A DNA stretch of 64,000 bases from Flavobacteriaceae bacterium (GTDB lineage Bacteria > Bacteroidota > Bacteroidia > Flavobacteriales > Flavobacteriaceae). A program made the translations under genes and the position numbers. Positions 29,145 through 39,969 of this stretch are shown in pieces. Positions within the stretch are counted from its first letter, which is position 1. The number at the start of each line of letters is the position of its first letter. The notes below the pieces were generated by a model that worked only from the letters and a program-made list of their open reading frames with translations, ran no database searches and was not told the DNA's origin. The stretch covers positions 1 to 64,000 of the forward strand of contig CANCPC010000004.1 of assembly GCA_947379965.1 (NCBI GenBank). The letters run 5' to 3'.

Positions 29145-30269
29145 ATGAAAAAAGTATATTTAGATAACGCCTCCACCACAAAACTCCGTACAGAAGTAGT
29201 TCAGGAAATTACAAAAATTTTGACTGATGATTTCGGTAATCCTTCGTCTACTCATAGCTTTGGTCGAAATGCAAAAAGTATTTTAGAGCTTTCTAGAAAA
29301 TCTATTGCAAAGCAGTTTAATGTTGCTGCACAAGAAATTATTTTTACTTCTTGTGGTACCGAAGCTAATAATTGGATTCTACGCTCAGCGATTAAAGATT
29401 TAGAAGTAAAACGTATTATCACAAGCAAAATAGAGCATCATGCTGTTTTATACACTGTTCAAGCCTTGCAAAAGGAGTATAATATACAGGTAGATTATGT
29501 TGAAGTCAAGCCCAATGGTGCTATTGATCTTACTCATTTAGTTGATCTCCTTTCGCAGGAAACGAAGACTTTGGTAAGCTTAATGCACGTAAATAATGAA
29601 ACAGGAACTATTCTAGATGTAGAAAAGGTAGGGCGTATTTGTCAGCAACATAATGTGCTTTTTCATTCGGATATGGTCCAATCTATTGGGAAAATCGAAA
29701 TAGATTTGCAAACAATTCCAGTTGATTTTATTGTAGCTAGTGCTCATAAATTTCATGGCCCAAAAGGTATTGGATTCGCTTTCGTTCGAAAAAACTCGGG
29801 ATTACAACCACTATTTTATGGTGGCGAACAAGAAAAAGGTTTGCGTGCCGGAACTGAAGGTGTGCATCAAATTGCAGGAATGGCAAAGGCTTTAGAACTG
29901 TCTTATAGCAATTTGAATACGGAAAGAACTGTTATTTCTAACCTAAAAAACTACTTGATTCATCAACTCAAAGTTGAAATTCCTGAATTTGAAATTAATG
30001 GAAATCTAGAGGGTATTTATACGATATTGAATGTGTTATTACCTTTTTCAGAAGATAAAACTGCAATGATTTTATTTCATTTAGAGATGAAAGGAATAGC
30101 TGTTTCTCGTGGAAGTGCTTGTCAGAGTGGGAGTATAAAACCATCACATGTATTAATAGAAATGCTTTCGAAAGAAGATTTGAATAAACCAAGTTTACGA
30201 ATTTCGTTTAGCCATTATAATACTAAAGAAGATGTCGATTTACTGATCGAAGCTTTAAAAAGTATCTAA
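29145..30269 (+). CDS. Cysteine desulfurase (NifS/IscS family)
   Basis: VYLDNASTTKLR, ASAHKFHGPKGIGFAFVRK, GGEQEKGLRAGTEGV, SRGSACQSGS active Cys. Confidence 0.94.
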   Translation: MKKVYLDNASTTKLRTEVVQEITKILTDDFGNPSSTHSFGRNAKSILELSRKSIAKQFNVAAQEIIFTSCGTEANNWILRSAIKDLEVKRIITSKIEHHAVLYTVQALQKEYNIQVDYVEVKPNGAIDLTHLVDLLSQETKTLVSLMHVNNETGTILDVEKVGRICQQHNVLFHSDMVQSIGKIEIDLQTIPVDFIVASAHKFHGPKGIGFAFVRKNSGLQPLFYGGEQEKGLRAGTEGVHQIAGMAKALELSYSNLNTERTVISNLKNYLIHQLKVEIPEFEINGNLEGIYTILNVLLPFSEDKTAMILFHLEMKGIAVSRGSACQSGSIKPSHVLIEMLSKEDLNKPSLRISFSHYNTKEDVDLLIEALKSI

Positions 30270-30295
30270 ATCTATATTGAGTACAATTTGTTAAA

Positions 30296-31276
30296 TTATT
30301 TGTTTTTTTGTTCTTTAACTTTCTCTTTTTCAAGTTTTCTAAAATAACCTCTAAATAAGAAATTGTGCTTTATAGCTTCAAGATTTTCATTCAAACGGAA
30401 ACTAGCTTGATTAATATTTGTCATTGTCGAATCAATTTTCCCAACTAGTTTTGAGTCATTCGATAGATAGTTTATGGCTCCTTTTCCGTCTTTTGCATTA
30501 CCGATTGTTGCATTCAGATTGGAAACTACCTTATTTATTTCTTTAGTGGATAGGTCTAAATTATTGACTACATTTTTTATTTTGTTGGCAACCGCTGTAT
30601 CTTTTACAACCCCTATAACATTATCTTTTTTATCTAATGACTGAATTATTTTTTTTAATTCGGTTATAGATTCCGATGTTCCTTTTCCTGTTGTTTTTAA
30701 GTATTTTATGGTTTCTTTGAGATCTTTTGCCATCAAGGTATCATTTAATAACGTTCCAATTGTACCTTTTCCTTCATTGATTTGTTTGGTTATTTTCAAT
30801 AAATCAAAACTAAGTTTAGAAGCATTTACATTGGTCACATTAAGAGTATTCAAAATGTCTTCAGTACGAACTTTATTCTGAGAACGAATTTTATCTCCAG
30901 GTTCTACAGAAGGAAACAATCCTTTACCGGGAATAATATTTACAATCATATTTCCCACCAATCCATCCGAGCTAATAGTGGCTACTGCGTCTTTTTTTAT
31001 AAATGGGAAAATGGTCTTATCAATGATCATATCTACCTTGATTATGGTGTCATTATTCATTTCGATTCCTAAAACAGTACCTACGTTTATTCCAGAATAC
31101 CTGACGTTGTTACCTAATTGTAGGCCATTCACATTATTAAATACAGCTTCTAAATGGTAAGTTTTGCCAAACATTTTTTGTTTACTACCAACGAAATAAA
31201 TAGCTAAAATAAACAGCAATAATCCGATGATTACAAATAATCCTAAACGTATTTTTTGTGAAGTTGTTTTTTCCAT
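30296..31276 (-). CDS. mlaD: MlaD/MCE family lipid-transport protein
   Basis: N-terminal TM, then YHLEAVFNNVNGLQLGNNVRYSGINVGTVLGIEM (MCE domain). Confidence 0.9.
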   Translation of the reverse strand: MEKTTSQKIRLGLFVIIGLLLFILAIYFVGSKQKMFGKTYHLEAVFNNVNGLQLGNNVRYSGINVGTVLGIEMNNDTIIKVDMIIDKTIFPFIKKDAVATISSDGLVGNMIVNIIPGKGLFPSVEPGDKIRSQNKVRTEDILNTLNVTNVNASKLSFDLLKITKQINEGKGTIGTLLNDTLMAKDLKETIKYLKTTGKGTSESITELKKIIQSLDKKDNVIGVVKDTAVANKIKNVVNNLDLSTKEINKVVSNLNATIGNAKDGKGAINYLSNDSKLVGKIDSTMTNINQASFRLNENLEAIKHNFLFRGYFRKLEKEKVKEQKNK

Positions 31277-31284
31277 TTTTTTTA

Positions 31285-32037
31285 TTATTTAAAGAATGCT
31301 TGAACTTGAGGGTCTTCTGAGGTAGATAATTCTTCAAAAGAACCCTCGATATAATTTTTTCCATCAATTAGTAAAATCATTCGGTTTGAAATTGCTCGCG
31401 CACAATCTACATCATGCGTTATTATTATTGATGAAGTGTCATATTTTTTTTGAATAGAAGTCATTAATAGCAAAATTTCTTTTGCCGTAATAGGGTCTAA
31501 TCCAGTAGTGGGCTCATCGTATAGAATTATACTTGGTTGTAAGATTAGTGTTCTTGCAAGAGCAATTCTGCGTTTCATTCCTCCAGAAAGTTCATCAGGC
31601 ATTAAATCCATTGTTTTAACTAATCCTACGTTCTCTAGAGCTTCTTTAACCATCGGAGTTGTATTTTTTATACTACCAAACTTTTTGGTATGACGTCGCA
31701 ATGGGAATTCAAGATTTTCTCGAACCGTCATCGAATCATAAAGAGCGCTTCCTTGAAAAAGGAATCCTACTTCAGTTCTTAATTCATCTAATTCATCGTG
31801 ATCAAGATTTTTAATGTCCTTCCCCATAACCATTATTGAGCCGCTATCGGGTTCCTCAAGTCCTATTAAACATTTAATCATCACTGATTTTCCAGAACCT
31901 GATTTTCCCATAATTACTAAATTATCACCTTCTTTCAGTTTCATATTAAAACCATTTAGAACATGATTGTCGCCATAGGTTTTACTCAAGTTCTTTATTT
32001 CTATTATTGTATTTATGCTCTTTTGTTTAGTTTCCAT
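31285..32037 (-). CDS. mlaF: ABC transporter ATP-binding protein, MlaF type
   Basis: GKSGSGKSVMIKCLIGL Walker A, LSGGMKRRIALARTL signature, LYDEPTTGLDP Walker B. Confidence 0.93.
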   Translation of the reverse strand: METKQKSINTIIEIKNLSKTYGDNHVLNGFNMKLKEGDNLVIMGKSGSGKSVMIKCLIGLEEPDSGSIMVMGKDIKNLDHDELDELRTEVGFLFQGSALYDSMTVRENLEFPLRRHTKKFGSIKNTTPMVKEALENVGLVKTMDLMPDELSGGMKRRIALARTLILQPSIILYDEPTTGLDPITAKEILLLMTSIQKKYDTSSIIITHDVDCARAISNRMILLIDGKNYIEGSFEELSTSEDPQVQAFFK

Positions 32038-32041
32038 AAAA

Positions 32042-32824
32042 TTATATTTTATAAAAAATATTAGTTACAAACACAGCTAAAAAATCAATGATAAATAATA
32101 ACATTGAGGTGTATACTACTGCAGAATTTGCTGCTAGCCCAACACCTGCAGTTCCTTTACTACAATTATATCCTTTATAACAACCTACTAGTCCTATGGC
32201 AAAGCCAAAAAAGAATGTTTTTATTGTTGCAGGTATTAAATCACCAAATTCTAAGGCATTAAAAACCTGATTGAAATACAATAAAAATGACACACTTCCT
32301 TTTACATTTTCTACCATAGCAGATCCAATAATTGCAATAGTATCTCCAAATATCACTAAAATTGGAATCATTAATGTTGTTGCTAAAATTCGTGTTACAA
32401 CTAAATATTTTAATGGGTTTGTTCCCGAAACTTCCATTGCGTCAATCTGTTCAGTTACGCGCATAGAACCTAATTCGGCTCCAATTCCTGAGCCAATCCG
32501 ACCTGCACAAATTAATGCCGTAATTATAGGGCCAATTTCTCTAATTATCGATATGCTTACCATTCTTGGCATCCAAGAAACAGCGCCAAAATCTAATAAT
32601 GTGGGACGCGATTGTAGAGTAAAAACTAATCCTATTATGAATCCTGTTACAGAAACTAATAAAAAGGAACGGTTACCCACAAAATAACATTGCCGTAAGA
32701 ACTCCCTGAATTCGAAAGGACGTTTAAAAGTTTCTTTGAAAAACCGACCTGCAAAAAAGGATAGCTCCCCAATTTCTGCCAAGAAGGATCTGAATATTTC
32801 TATTATTTTATAAATAGTATTCAT
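32042..32824 (-). CDS. mlaE: ABC transporter permease, MlaE type
   Basis: REIGPIITALICAGRIGSGIGAELGSMRVTEQIDAMEVSGTNPLKYLVVTR. Confidence 0.95.
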   Translation of the reverse strand: MNTIYKIIEIFRSFLAEIGELSFFAGRFFKETFKRPFEFREFLRQCYFVGNRSFLLVSVTGFIIGLVFTLQSRPTLLDFGAVSWMPRMVSISIIREIGPIITALICAGRIGSGIGAELGSMRVTEQIDAMEVSGTNPLKYLVVTRILATTLMIPILVIFGDTIAIIGSAMVENVKGSVSFLLYFNQVFNALEFGDLIPATIKTFFFGFAIGLVGCYKGYNCSKGTAGVGLAANSAVVYTSMLLFIIDFLAVFVTNIFYKI

Positions 32825-32882
32825 TTTGGTTTGAAGATAAAATGGTAAGATCTGTTTGACAATAATTAATTTTCATTAAAAA

Positions 32883-33776
32883 TCACTTCTTTTTCATCTT
32901 TTCAAGCTCTACAAATAATTCTTTTTCTTTTTCGCTGATATTTATAGGAATCATTACTTGATAGGTTATGTATAAATCACCAAAAAAACCCTCCTTTTTG
33001 TAGATAGGAAATCCTTTTCCTTTGAGTTTTACTTTAGTGCCGTTTTGTGTTCCGGGAATTATTTTTAGTTTTGCTTTTCCGTCAAAAGTATCCACCGTAA
33101 TTTCTCCACCCAAAATAGCACTGTATAAATCAATATCGACTGTTGAATAAAGATTATTTTTCTCTAATTTGAATTTAGTAGTGTTTTTAATCGTGAAAGT
33201 GATGTATAAATCTCCTTTTGGACCACCATTAATAGATTCACCACCAAGACCGTTAATTTTTATTTGCTGACCATTTTCGACACCTGCTGGAATTGTGAGA
33301 CGAATGTTTTTGCCCTTAATTGTTAATTCGCGTTTGTTGGTAGTGTAAACCTCCATTAAATCAAGATGTAATTCGGCATGAAAATCTTCCCCTTTTAAAT
33401 GTTTATTGCTTGTTCTTCCCCGGTCCGAACGACCGCCAAACATAGTCTCAAAAAAATCTGAATAATCACCACCAGAAAAACCTCCAAAACCTCCTTGATA
33501 ATCGCCTCCATTAGATTGTCTTTGTTGTTTTGATTTTTCAAATCCCTCGGAATGTTTCCAATTTTCACCATATTGATCGTATTTTTTACGATTTTCAGCA
33601 TGACTCAGAACTTCATTAGCTTCATTCATTTCTTTGAATTTTATTTCCGATTCTTTATCATCTGGGTTGAGGTCAGGATGATGCGTTCTGGCAAGTTTTC
33701 GGTACGCTTTTTTTATCTCCGCCTCCGTCGCGCTTTTCTCAATTCCTAATACTTTGTAATAGTCTATAAAAGCCAT
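32883..33776 (-). CDS. J-domain co-chaperone, CbpA-like
   Basis: YYKVLGIEKSATEAEIKKAYRKLARTHHPDLNPDD with HPD; DnaJ C-terminal domain. Confidence 0.92.
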   Translation of the reverse strand: MAFIDYYKVLGIEKSATEAEIKKAYRKLARTHHPDLNPDDKESEIKFKEMNEANEVLSHAENRKKYDQYGENWKHSEGFEKSKQQRQSNGGDYQGGFGGFSGGDYSDFFETMFGGRSDRGRTSNKHLKGEDFHAELHLDLMEVYTTNKRELTIKGKNIRLTIPAGVENGQQIKINGLGGESINGGPKGDLYITFTIKNTTKFKLEKNNLYSTVDIDLYSAILGGEITVDTFDGKAKLKIIPGTQNGTKVKLKGKGFPIYKKEGFFGDLYITYQVMIPINISEKEKELFVELEKMKKK

Positions 33777-33966
33777 TTTCGGGTTGTTTTGTTAAAATCT
33801 GTTAACGGAATTCATGTTTTTTACTTATAATTGTTGTGCAGTTTAGTAACTATTTTCTCTATCAAATTTAATCATTTTTCTCTTTAAAATAAAGAGAATA
33901 AAGTAAATAGTTACGAGTGTTTATGACTTTTTTAATTACAATCAATTGCCTTAATAATTGAGTTTT

Positions 33967-35127
33967 TCAATACAACTTTATGAATCGTTTATGAGGCAAA
34001 TAGGTTATAATTATTTCGATTGTTCGGGTTAACCAATACGAAATCCAGTTCATAAATTGCGTGAATATCCCATTTGCTATTTTTAGTGATTCCGGTGTTA
34101 TTCTTTTGGATTGTGCCATTATTTCATCAAGATGCAAAAGAAATTCTTTAGAAAATTCTTCTGAATTGATTCCAACATTCATCTCGATACTTGCAAATGA
34201 ACTTAAATTATTCAAGTTGAAAGAACCAATTGTAGTCCACTTTCTGTCTACTACAGCCGTTTTACCATGCAAAATAGATTTGTCCCATTCGTATATTTCA
34301 ATAGAAAGTCTCAAAAGTTTTGCATACAAATAACAACTAGCTCGCCTTGCCATAGGGACATCTGAAACCCCAGAAAGAATTAATTTTATTTTTACTTTGT
34401 TTTTAGAGCTCTTTTTTAATGCATTTATCAATCTTCGGCCTGGAAGAAAATAACTTCCAACAATGATTATTTCTTCTTTTGCATTTCGGATTGATTTGAT
34501 ATAAGCAGTACTAATTTCGGATTTTCTTTTTAGCCAATCATTTTGAAGAATTTTTACAGTAGTTTCATCGAATTGATTATAAATAGAAGCTATTTTTTGT
34601 TGGTCGACACGTTTTTTTCGATAGTAAATAGCCATGCAAAGCTTGCGAACTGATTGTGCTATTTTTGAATCTATTATTTCTATTGCATAATCTAGCCAAG
34701 CTAATTTTGTTGGTGTTCCAAGGTATTTCTCAGCAATGTTAATACCACCAATTAATACAATTTCCGAATCGATAACAATTATTTTATGATGCAATCTTCG
34801 TCCAAGGTATATCGTATTTGCCGAAAAAAAAGGAGAGAAAAAACGAATGTTGATTCCGTTTTTCTTTAATTCGTTGATTGTTTTTTCAGGAAACGAAAAC
34901 GACCCAAAGCCATCAAGGAGAATGTAAACTTTTACATTTCTTGAAGCAGCCTCTTTTAATTTTTTAATTATTTTTTTTCCTATACTATCATTTTCGAAAA
35001 TATAAGTTTGTATATGAATTTCAGTTTTTGCATTTGAAATGAATCTTTCCAACCGATAAAAAAAATCCTCACCACTATGAACAAGTGTTAAATGATTTAT
35101 CTTGGAAATATTTTTAGTAGTGTTCAA
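33967..35127 (-). CDS. Phospholipase D-like / cardiolipin synthase family protein
   Basis: Two HKD motifs: LHHKIIVIDSEIVLIGGIN and LHGKTAVVDRKWTTIGSFN. Confidence 0.9.
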   Translation of the reverse strand: MNTTKNISKINHLTLVHSGEDFFYRLERFISNAKTEIHIQTYIFENDSIGKKIIKKLKEAASRNVKVYILLDGFGSFSFPEKTINELKKNGINIRFFSPFFSANTIYLGRRLHHKIIVIDSEIVLIGGINIAEKYLGTPTKLAWLDYAIEIIDSKIAQSVRKLCMAIYYRKKRVDQQKIASIYNQFDETTVKILQNDWLKRKSEISTAYIKSIRNAKEEIIIVGSYFLPGRRLINALKKSSKNKVKIKLILSGVSDVPMARRASCYLYAKLLRLSIEIYEWDKSILHGKTAVVDRKWTTIGSFNLNNLSSFASIEMNVGINSEEFSKEFLLHLDEIMAQSKRITPESLKIANGIFTQFMNWISYWLTRTIEIIITYLPHKRFIKLY

Positions 35128-35273
35128 TAGTTTCGTTTTTTATCTTTTTGAATCAAAATAAACACAATCTTATATTCGGCATCAATAGTTTAGACTCTAG
35201 TAAAGTTAACGAATAAATACTGTATTAATTTCTAACAGATACTATAAATTTAATTAAACAATTTAATAGGTAT

Positions 35274-35310
35274 AAAAAAACCCATTTAAAGTATAATGGG
35301 TTTTTTTAAA
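35274..35310 (-). terminator. Intrinsic terminator after tpiA
   Basis: AAAAAAACCCATTTAAAGTATAATGGGTTTTTTT. Confidence 0.75.
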
Positions 35311-35368
35311 GTCTATTTTTGCAATTGAGTACGCAAATTGAAATAGTTTATAGAGAACTTAAATGGAA

Positions 35369-36121
35369 TTAAATAGCAGTAACAATTGCTACGAAATCTG
35401 CTGCATTAAGCGCTGCACCACCAATTAATCCACCGTCAACATCTGGTTTAGAGAATATCTCTTTTGCATTATCTGGTTTTACACTTCCACCGTAAAGGAT
35501 AGAAACGTCTTCGGCGATATCGCTTCCAAAAGCTTTACGAACTGTTTCTCTGATGAATTCGTGCATGTCTTGAGCTTGTTCTGGACTAGCAGTTTCACCT
35601 GTTCCAATTGCCCAAACTGGCTCATAAGCCAAAACAATTTTCTCCCAATTTTTTGCTTCAATATGAAATAATCCATCTCTTAATTGGTTTTCAACAATAT
35701 TGAAATGATTTTTAGATTGACGATCTTTCAATTCTTCTCCAAAACAAAAGATAACTGTCATGTCATGTTTCAAAGCAGTATCTACTTTGTTTGCAATCAA
35801 AGCATCACTTTCGTGAAAAATAGCTCTGCGTTCAGAATGACCAAGAATCACTGTGTTTATTTCAATTCCTTTCAACATATCAGCTGAAATTTCACCTGTG
35901 TAAGCGCCACTTTCTGCTTGGTGCATATTTTGTGCAGCAACTTGTATTTTTGTATTTTTTAATTGGTCTACTGCCGAAACTAGGTTTACAAATGTAGGCG
36001 CAACGATAACTTGCGTATCACTTCCAGCTGGAATTTGAGCAATCAATTCGTTTAACAATACTTTAGTTTGCTCTGCATTCTTGTTCATTTTCCAGTTTCC
36101 TGCTACAATTTTTTTTCTCAT
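35369..36121 (-). CDS. tpiA: Triose-phosphate isomerase
   Basis: VAGNWKMNK, GHSERR, VLAYEPVWAIGTG, LYGGSVKPDN. Confidence 0.97.
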   Translation of the reverse strand: MRKKIVAGNWKMNKNAEQTKVLLNELIAQIPAGSDTQVIVAPTFVNLVSAVDQLKNTKIQVAAQNMHQAESGAYTGEISADMLKGIEINTVILGHSERRAIFHESDALIANKVDTALKHDMTVIFCFGEELKDRQSKNHFNIVENQLRDGLFHIEAKNWEKIVLAYEPVWAIGTGETASPEQAQDMHEFIRETVRKAFGSDIAEDVSILYGGSVKPDNAKEIFSKPDVDGGLIGGAALNAADFVAIVTAI

Positions 36122-36162
36122 TTTGGTTGTGTTTGTAATTTGATAATTCTATTTCTAATTTT

Positions 36163-36660
36163 CTATTTGTTCAATTCTTTTAATGTGCTGTTAATCTTTT
36201 CAAAGTCGGTTTCAATGGCTCTATAAAGCATAATTTTACCCGTTTTGTCCATAATAATATAACGTGGAATCCAGTCTAAATCAATCGCTTTTCCAAAAAC
36301 ACCTTTCATTTGGTCATTCGCCATAAAATGATCGCCTTTAAGTTCGTGTTTTGCGATTCCAATTTTCCAATTTTCAGGAGTTTTATCCATCGAAAGGAAT
36401 AAATAAGCAACATCAGGATTATTGGCTTGTAATTCTTTTATTTTTGGCATTGCTTTTACACAATCGCCACACCACGAAGCCCAAACTTCGATAACGAGCG
36501 TTTTTCCTTTGTATTTTTTCAGAATATCTTGAAAAGCAACTTGGTTTCCATCGGTTGACAATAAAGTCTGAGATAAAGCTTCTTCAGAAAAGCTTGTTTT
36601 TTGCGCATGTGAACAAGAAAAACTTACGAAAGCAATCAGTAAAACAAGTATGTTTTTCAT
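36163..36660 (-). CDS. TlpA-like thioredoxin-fold lipoprotein
   Basis: Signal/lipobox FVSFSC; VEVWASWCGDCVKAMP. Confidence 0.88.
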   Translation of the reverse strand: MKNILVLLIAFVSFSCSHAQKTSFSEEALSQTLLSTDGNQVAFQDILKKYKGKTLVIEVWASWCGDCVKAMPKIKELQANNPDVAYLFLSMDKTPENWKIGIAKHELKGDHFMANDQMKGVFGKAIDLDWIPRYIIMDKTGKIMLYRAIETDFEKINSTLKELNK

Positions 36661-36675
36661 TTTTTAATTTTTTTG

Positions 36676-36683
36676 CAAAGTTA
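36676..36683 (-). promoter_or_regulatory. -7 element upstream of TlpA-like gene
   Basis: Minus strand TAACTTTG. Confidence 0.5.
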
Positions 36684-36686
36684 CAT

Positions 36687-37799
36687 TTAATAAGTAGGAT
36701 TCAGATTTATTTTGTCAACATCATTATAATGTACTTTCTGAATTACAGTTCCATAATGCAAAATTACAAAACTAGGATTGGCTCTTTCTATTGTTTTTAG
36801 TGGCGTAGCATCGCAAAATAGGAAATCAAATGTAAAACCATATTTCTTTTTCACACCTTCAATAATTTCTTTTGAAGAACCTGTTAGAACCGCAACATAA
36901 TAACCATTCGCCAAAGCTTGTTTGTATAATTTGTTGATTTTTTGCAATCCTGCAGGATTTGCTTTTTCCAAATCGTAAGCTACTATCAGCAATGATTTTT
37001 CTTTTGAAAAAATTTGTTGGGTGTTGTCGTTTCCATCTAATTCAAGTTTGAAATCGTGAATAGGAGGAAGGTAACCTTGAACAAGAACCTTGTCTTTTCG
37101 GTCAACAAATTTGGCTCCAGCCGGAAGCGCGCCTAAATCTTTTTCTTTAAATTCTTTATCTACGCCGTTTACATTATAAATAAATACCATTTCGACAACG
37201 CTTTTTGGCGCATTATCCGGAATTTCCATGGCAGTTTTGATATTGGTACCTACTTTATAAGGTCTAAAATCGACTATTGGCAAATGATTTAAAACCCAAT
37301 ATCCCATGAAAGAACACAGAACAACGCTTAGAATAGCCAACGCATTTTGAATAGAATTCGGAAATAAAGGTTGTATCAGTTTTTTGTTGAAAAACAAAAT
37401 AAGGATAAAAAACAGTAAGATAATATCTTTCGAAAAGGATTGCCAAGGCGTTAAATGCAATGCGTCACCAAAACAACCGCAATCTTTCACCACATCAAAA
37501 TAAGCGGAATAAAAGGTTAAGAAAGTAAACATTACAATCAAAAGTAACAAGCTCCAAATCGTTAATTTTGATCGGTAACCAATGAGTAACATGACACCCA
37601 AAACCACTTCGAGAATAACCAAAAACAAAGCAATTGCTAGTGAAAACGGCACGAAAAAGGGCATGTTGAAAACCGGTGTACTAAAATATTCTTCTAGTTT
37701 ATAAGAGAAACCCAGCGGATCATTTAGTTTTATTAAACCCGAAATGATGAATAAAATCCCGACGAATAAACGGGAGAATTGTGTGATGAAGTTTTTCAT
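36687..37799 (-). CDS. BT_3928-like (DoxX/MauE-type) membrane protein
   Basis: RLFVGILFIISGLIKLNDPLGFSYKLEEYF, DCGCFGDALHLTPW. Confidence 0.85.
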   Translation of the reverse strand: MKNFITQFSRLFVGILFIISGLIKLNDPLGFSYKLEEYFSTPVFNMPFFVPFSLAIALFLVILEVVLGVMLLIGYRSKLTIWSLLLLIVMFTFLTFYSAYFDVVKDCGCFGDALHLTPWQSFSKDIILLFFILILFFNKKLIQPLFPNSIQNALAILSVVLCSFMGYWVLNHLPIVDFRPYKVGTNIKTAMEIPDNAPKSVVEMVFIYNVNGVDKEFKEKDLGALPAGAKFVDRKDKVLVQGYLPPIHDFKLELDGNDNTQQIFSKEKSLLIVAYDLEKANPAGLQKINKLYKQALANGYYVAVLTGSSKEIIEGVKKKYGFTFDFLFCDATPLKTIERANPSFVILHYGTVIQKVHYNDVDKINLNPTY

Positions 37800-37846
37800 T
37801 TTTTTTCGATTTTCGAATTTATTTGAATTTTGTTTTTTGCTATTTG

Positions 37847-38389
37847 TTATTTTACATTCTTCATTAATATTAATGCAAAAACGGCATAATTAATCATATC
37901 CTGATAATTAGCGTCTATGCCTTCTGAGACCAATGTTTTTCCTTTATTATCTTCAATTTGTTTCACGCGAAGTAGTTTTTGAAGAATCAAATCTGTCAAC
38001 GAACTTACACGCATTTCGCGCCAAGCCTCGCCATAATCATGGTTTTTATCTTCCATTAATTCTTTAGTCAACTTGATTTTAGCATCATATAATTCGGTTG
38101 CTTGATCTACATTTAAATCCGGTTGATCGACAACACCAAGTTCTAATTGGATCAAAGCCATAATCGAATAATTGATGATTCCGATGAATTCGCCAGTTTC
38201 ATCTTCGTCTATTTTTCGAACCTCATTTTCTTGTAAACTTCGTATTCTTTGGGCTTTAATAAAGATTTGATCCGTCAAAGAGGGTAATCTTAAAATGCGC
38301 CAAGCGCTGCCGTAATCTTTCATTTTATTGACGAAAAGCGTGCGACAAATCGCAATCACCTTATCATATTCCTGTGAAGTAATGTTCAT
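37847..38389 (-). CDS. DUF1599 protein with two tandem domain copies
   Basis: KDYGSAWRILRLPSLTDQI...INYSIMALI and HDYGEAWREMRVSSLTDLI...INYAVFALI. Confidence 0.87.
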   Translation of the reverse strand: MNITSQEYDKVIAICRTLFVNKMKDYGSAWRILRLPSLTDQIFIKAQRIRSLQENEVRKIDEDETGEFIGIINYSIMALIQLELGVVDQPDLNVDQATELYDAKIKLTKELMEDKNHDYGEAWREMRVSSLTDLILQKLLRVKQIEDNKGKTLVSEGIDANYQDMINYAVFALILMKNVK

Positions 38390-38470
38390 TTATTGATGTA
38401 TATTTGTCACAAAAATAAGGATAATTTTTTTGATTGAAGAATGATGATTAACGATTTTTGATTTTTGAAA

Positions 38471-39298
38471 ATGACAATAAACTGCAAAGGACAACTTATC
38501 GATTTATCTATTCCTAAAGTTATGGGGATTTTGAATGTGACGCCCAACTCTTTTTTTGACGGTGGAAAGTATAAAAACGAAAGTGAAATACTATCTCAGG
38601 TTCAGAAAATGCTGAACGATGGCGCGACTTTCATCGATATTGGTGCGTATTCAAGTAAACCCAATGCCGAATTTGTTTCGGAAGAAGAAGAATTGCTACG
38701 GATTGTTCCGATTGTGAATCTTATTCTAGAAAATTTCCCTGAAACTTTGATTTCGATTGATACTTTTAGAAGTGAAATTGCCAAAGCTTGTATCGAAAAC
38801 GGCGCTGCGATGATCAATGATATTTCGGCAGGAAATCTTGATGATAAAATGCCGGAAACCATTGCCAAATATAATGTTCCTTATATTATGATGCACATGC
38901 GAGGAACACCGAAAACCATGCAAACGATGACGAATTATGAAAATATCGTGAAGGAAATGCTGTTTTATTTCTCGGAAAAAGTGGCGCTAGCAAGAAGTCT
39001 TGGTATCAATGATTTGATTCTTGATCCTGGTTTTGGCTTTGCCAAAACGGTAGAACAAAATTATGAAGTTTTACAAAAAATGGAATTATTTAATGTTCTA
39101 GAATTGCCCATTCTTGCTGGTTTTTCAAGAAAATCAATGATTTACAAAACCTTGAATTCAAGTGCCGAAGAAGCGCTAAACGGAACCACAGTTTTGAATA
39201 CTTTAGCCTTATCAAAAGGCGCTAAAATCCTTCGCGTTCATGATGTTAAGGAGGCGATGGAATGTGTTATTTTATATACAAAAACAAATCAAAAATAA
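38471..39298 (+). CDS. folP: Dihydropteroate synthase
   Basis: VMGILNVTPNSFFDGG, MINDISAGN, LDPGFGFAKT, GFSRKSMI. Confidence 0.96.
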   Translation: MTINCKGQLIDLSIPKVMGILNVTPNSFFDGGKYKNESEILSQVQKMLNDGATFIDIGAYSSKPNAEFVSEEEELLRIVPIVNLILENFPETLISIDTFRSEIAKACIENGAAMINDISAGNLDDKMPETIAKYNVPYIMMHMRGTPKTMQTMTNYENIVKEMLFYFSEKVALARSLGINDLILDPGFGFAKTVEQNYEVLQKMELFNVLELPILAGFSRKSMIYKTLNSSAEEALNGTTVLNTLALSKGAKILRVHDVKEAMECVILYTKTNQK

Positions 39299-39918
39299 TG
39301 AAATATTGTAGTTTAATTGTATTGTTTATTTTAATTTCTTGCGGAAACAAGGAAGACATTTTATTGCCAAAATCGAATGTGACTGCCGTTTCAGAAATTG
39401 TGGATCATTCGCCTATTTATATCTTTTTTAGAACTAAAGAGAAAGATACTTTAATCGAAGTCAACAAGAAAAACGAGATTATTACAACCAATTGGATTTT
39501 TAATATCGACAAGCGTTTGCCTTTGCGATTGGTGATTCCTGAAGTGATGAAATTGCAAGATAAAAAGCGAAAAGAAGTCGCTCACAAAAACGAAGCTGCC
39601 AAAAATTATTATTCGTATGCGGATTGCATTCACAAGAACTTAGCGTTTCTACCTTTCACGGAAGTGATTTATAAAATGGAAAAACCAAAATCAGGATTGG
39701 TAATCTTTTTTGATAAACACAACGAAATAAAAGTAAATGATGTGCCCGTAAAACGTGCCGATTTGCAGAAATATATAAGTTCAATTTCGAACGAGAATTC
39801 AAACGTATTACAGTTTTGTTTTGCAAAGAATATGACTTATGGAAGTTACCTTCAGAACGAAATTTTCATCCAAAGTTCGATAATGAATAAAGATAAAAAA
39901 GACGAATTCGTTTATTGA
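39298..39918 (+). CDS. Hypothetical lipoprotein overlapping folP by 1 nt (TAATG)
   Basis: MKYCSLIVLFILISCGNKED lipobox; start overlaps folP stop. Confidence 0.65.
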   Translation: MKYCSLIVLFILISCGNKEDILLPKSNVTAVSEIVDHSPIYIFFRTKEKDTLIEVNKKNEIITTNWIFNIDKRLPLRLVIPEVMKLQDKKRKEVAHKNEAAKNYYSYADCIHKNLAFLPFTEVIYKMEKPKSGLVIFFDKHNEIKVNDVPVKRADLQKYISSISNENSNVLQFCFAKNMTYGSYLQNEIFIQSSIMNKDKKDEFVY

Positions 39919-39969
39919 ATTTTTTAGTTCAGTTTTATACGGATGTCAATAAACATCCTTTTTTTGAAC

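Noticed and set aside
32271-32687. 138-aa plus-strand ORF
   Set aside because: Antisense to mlaE; no independent evidence.
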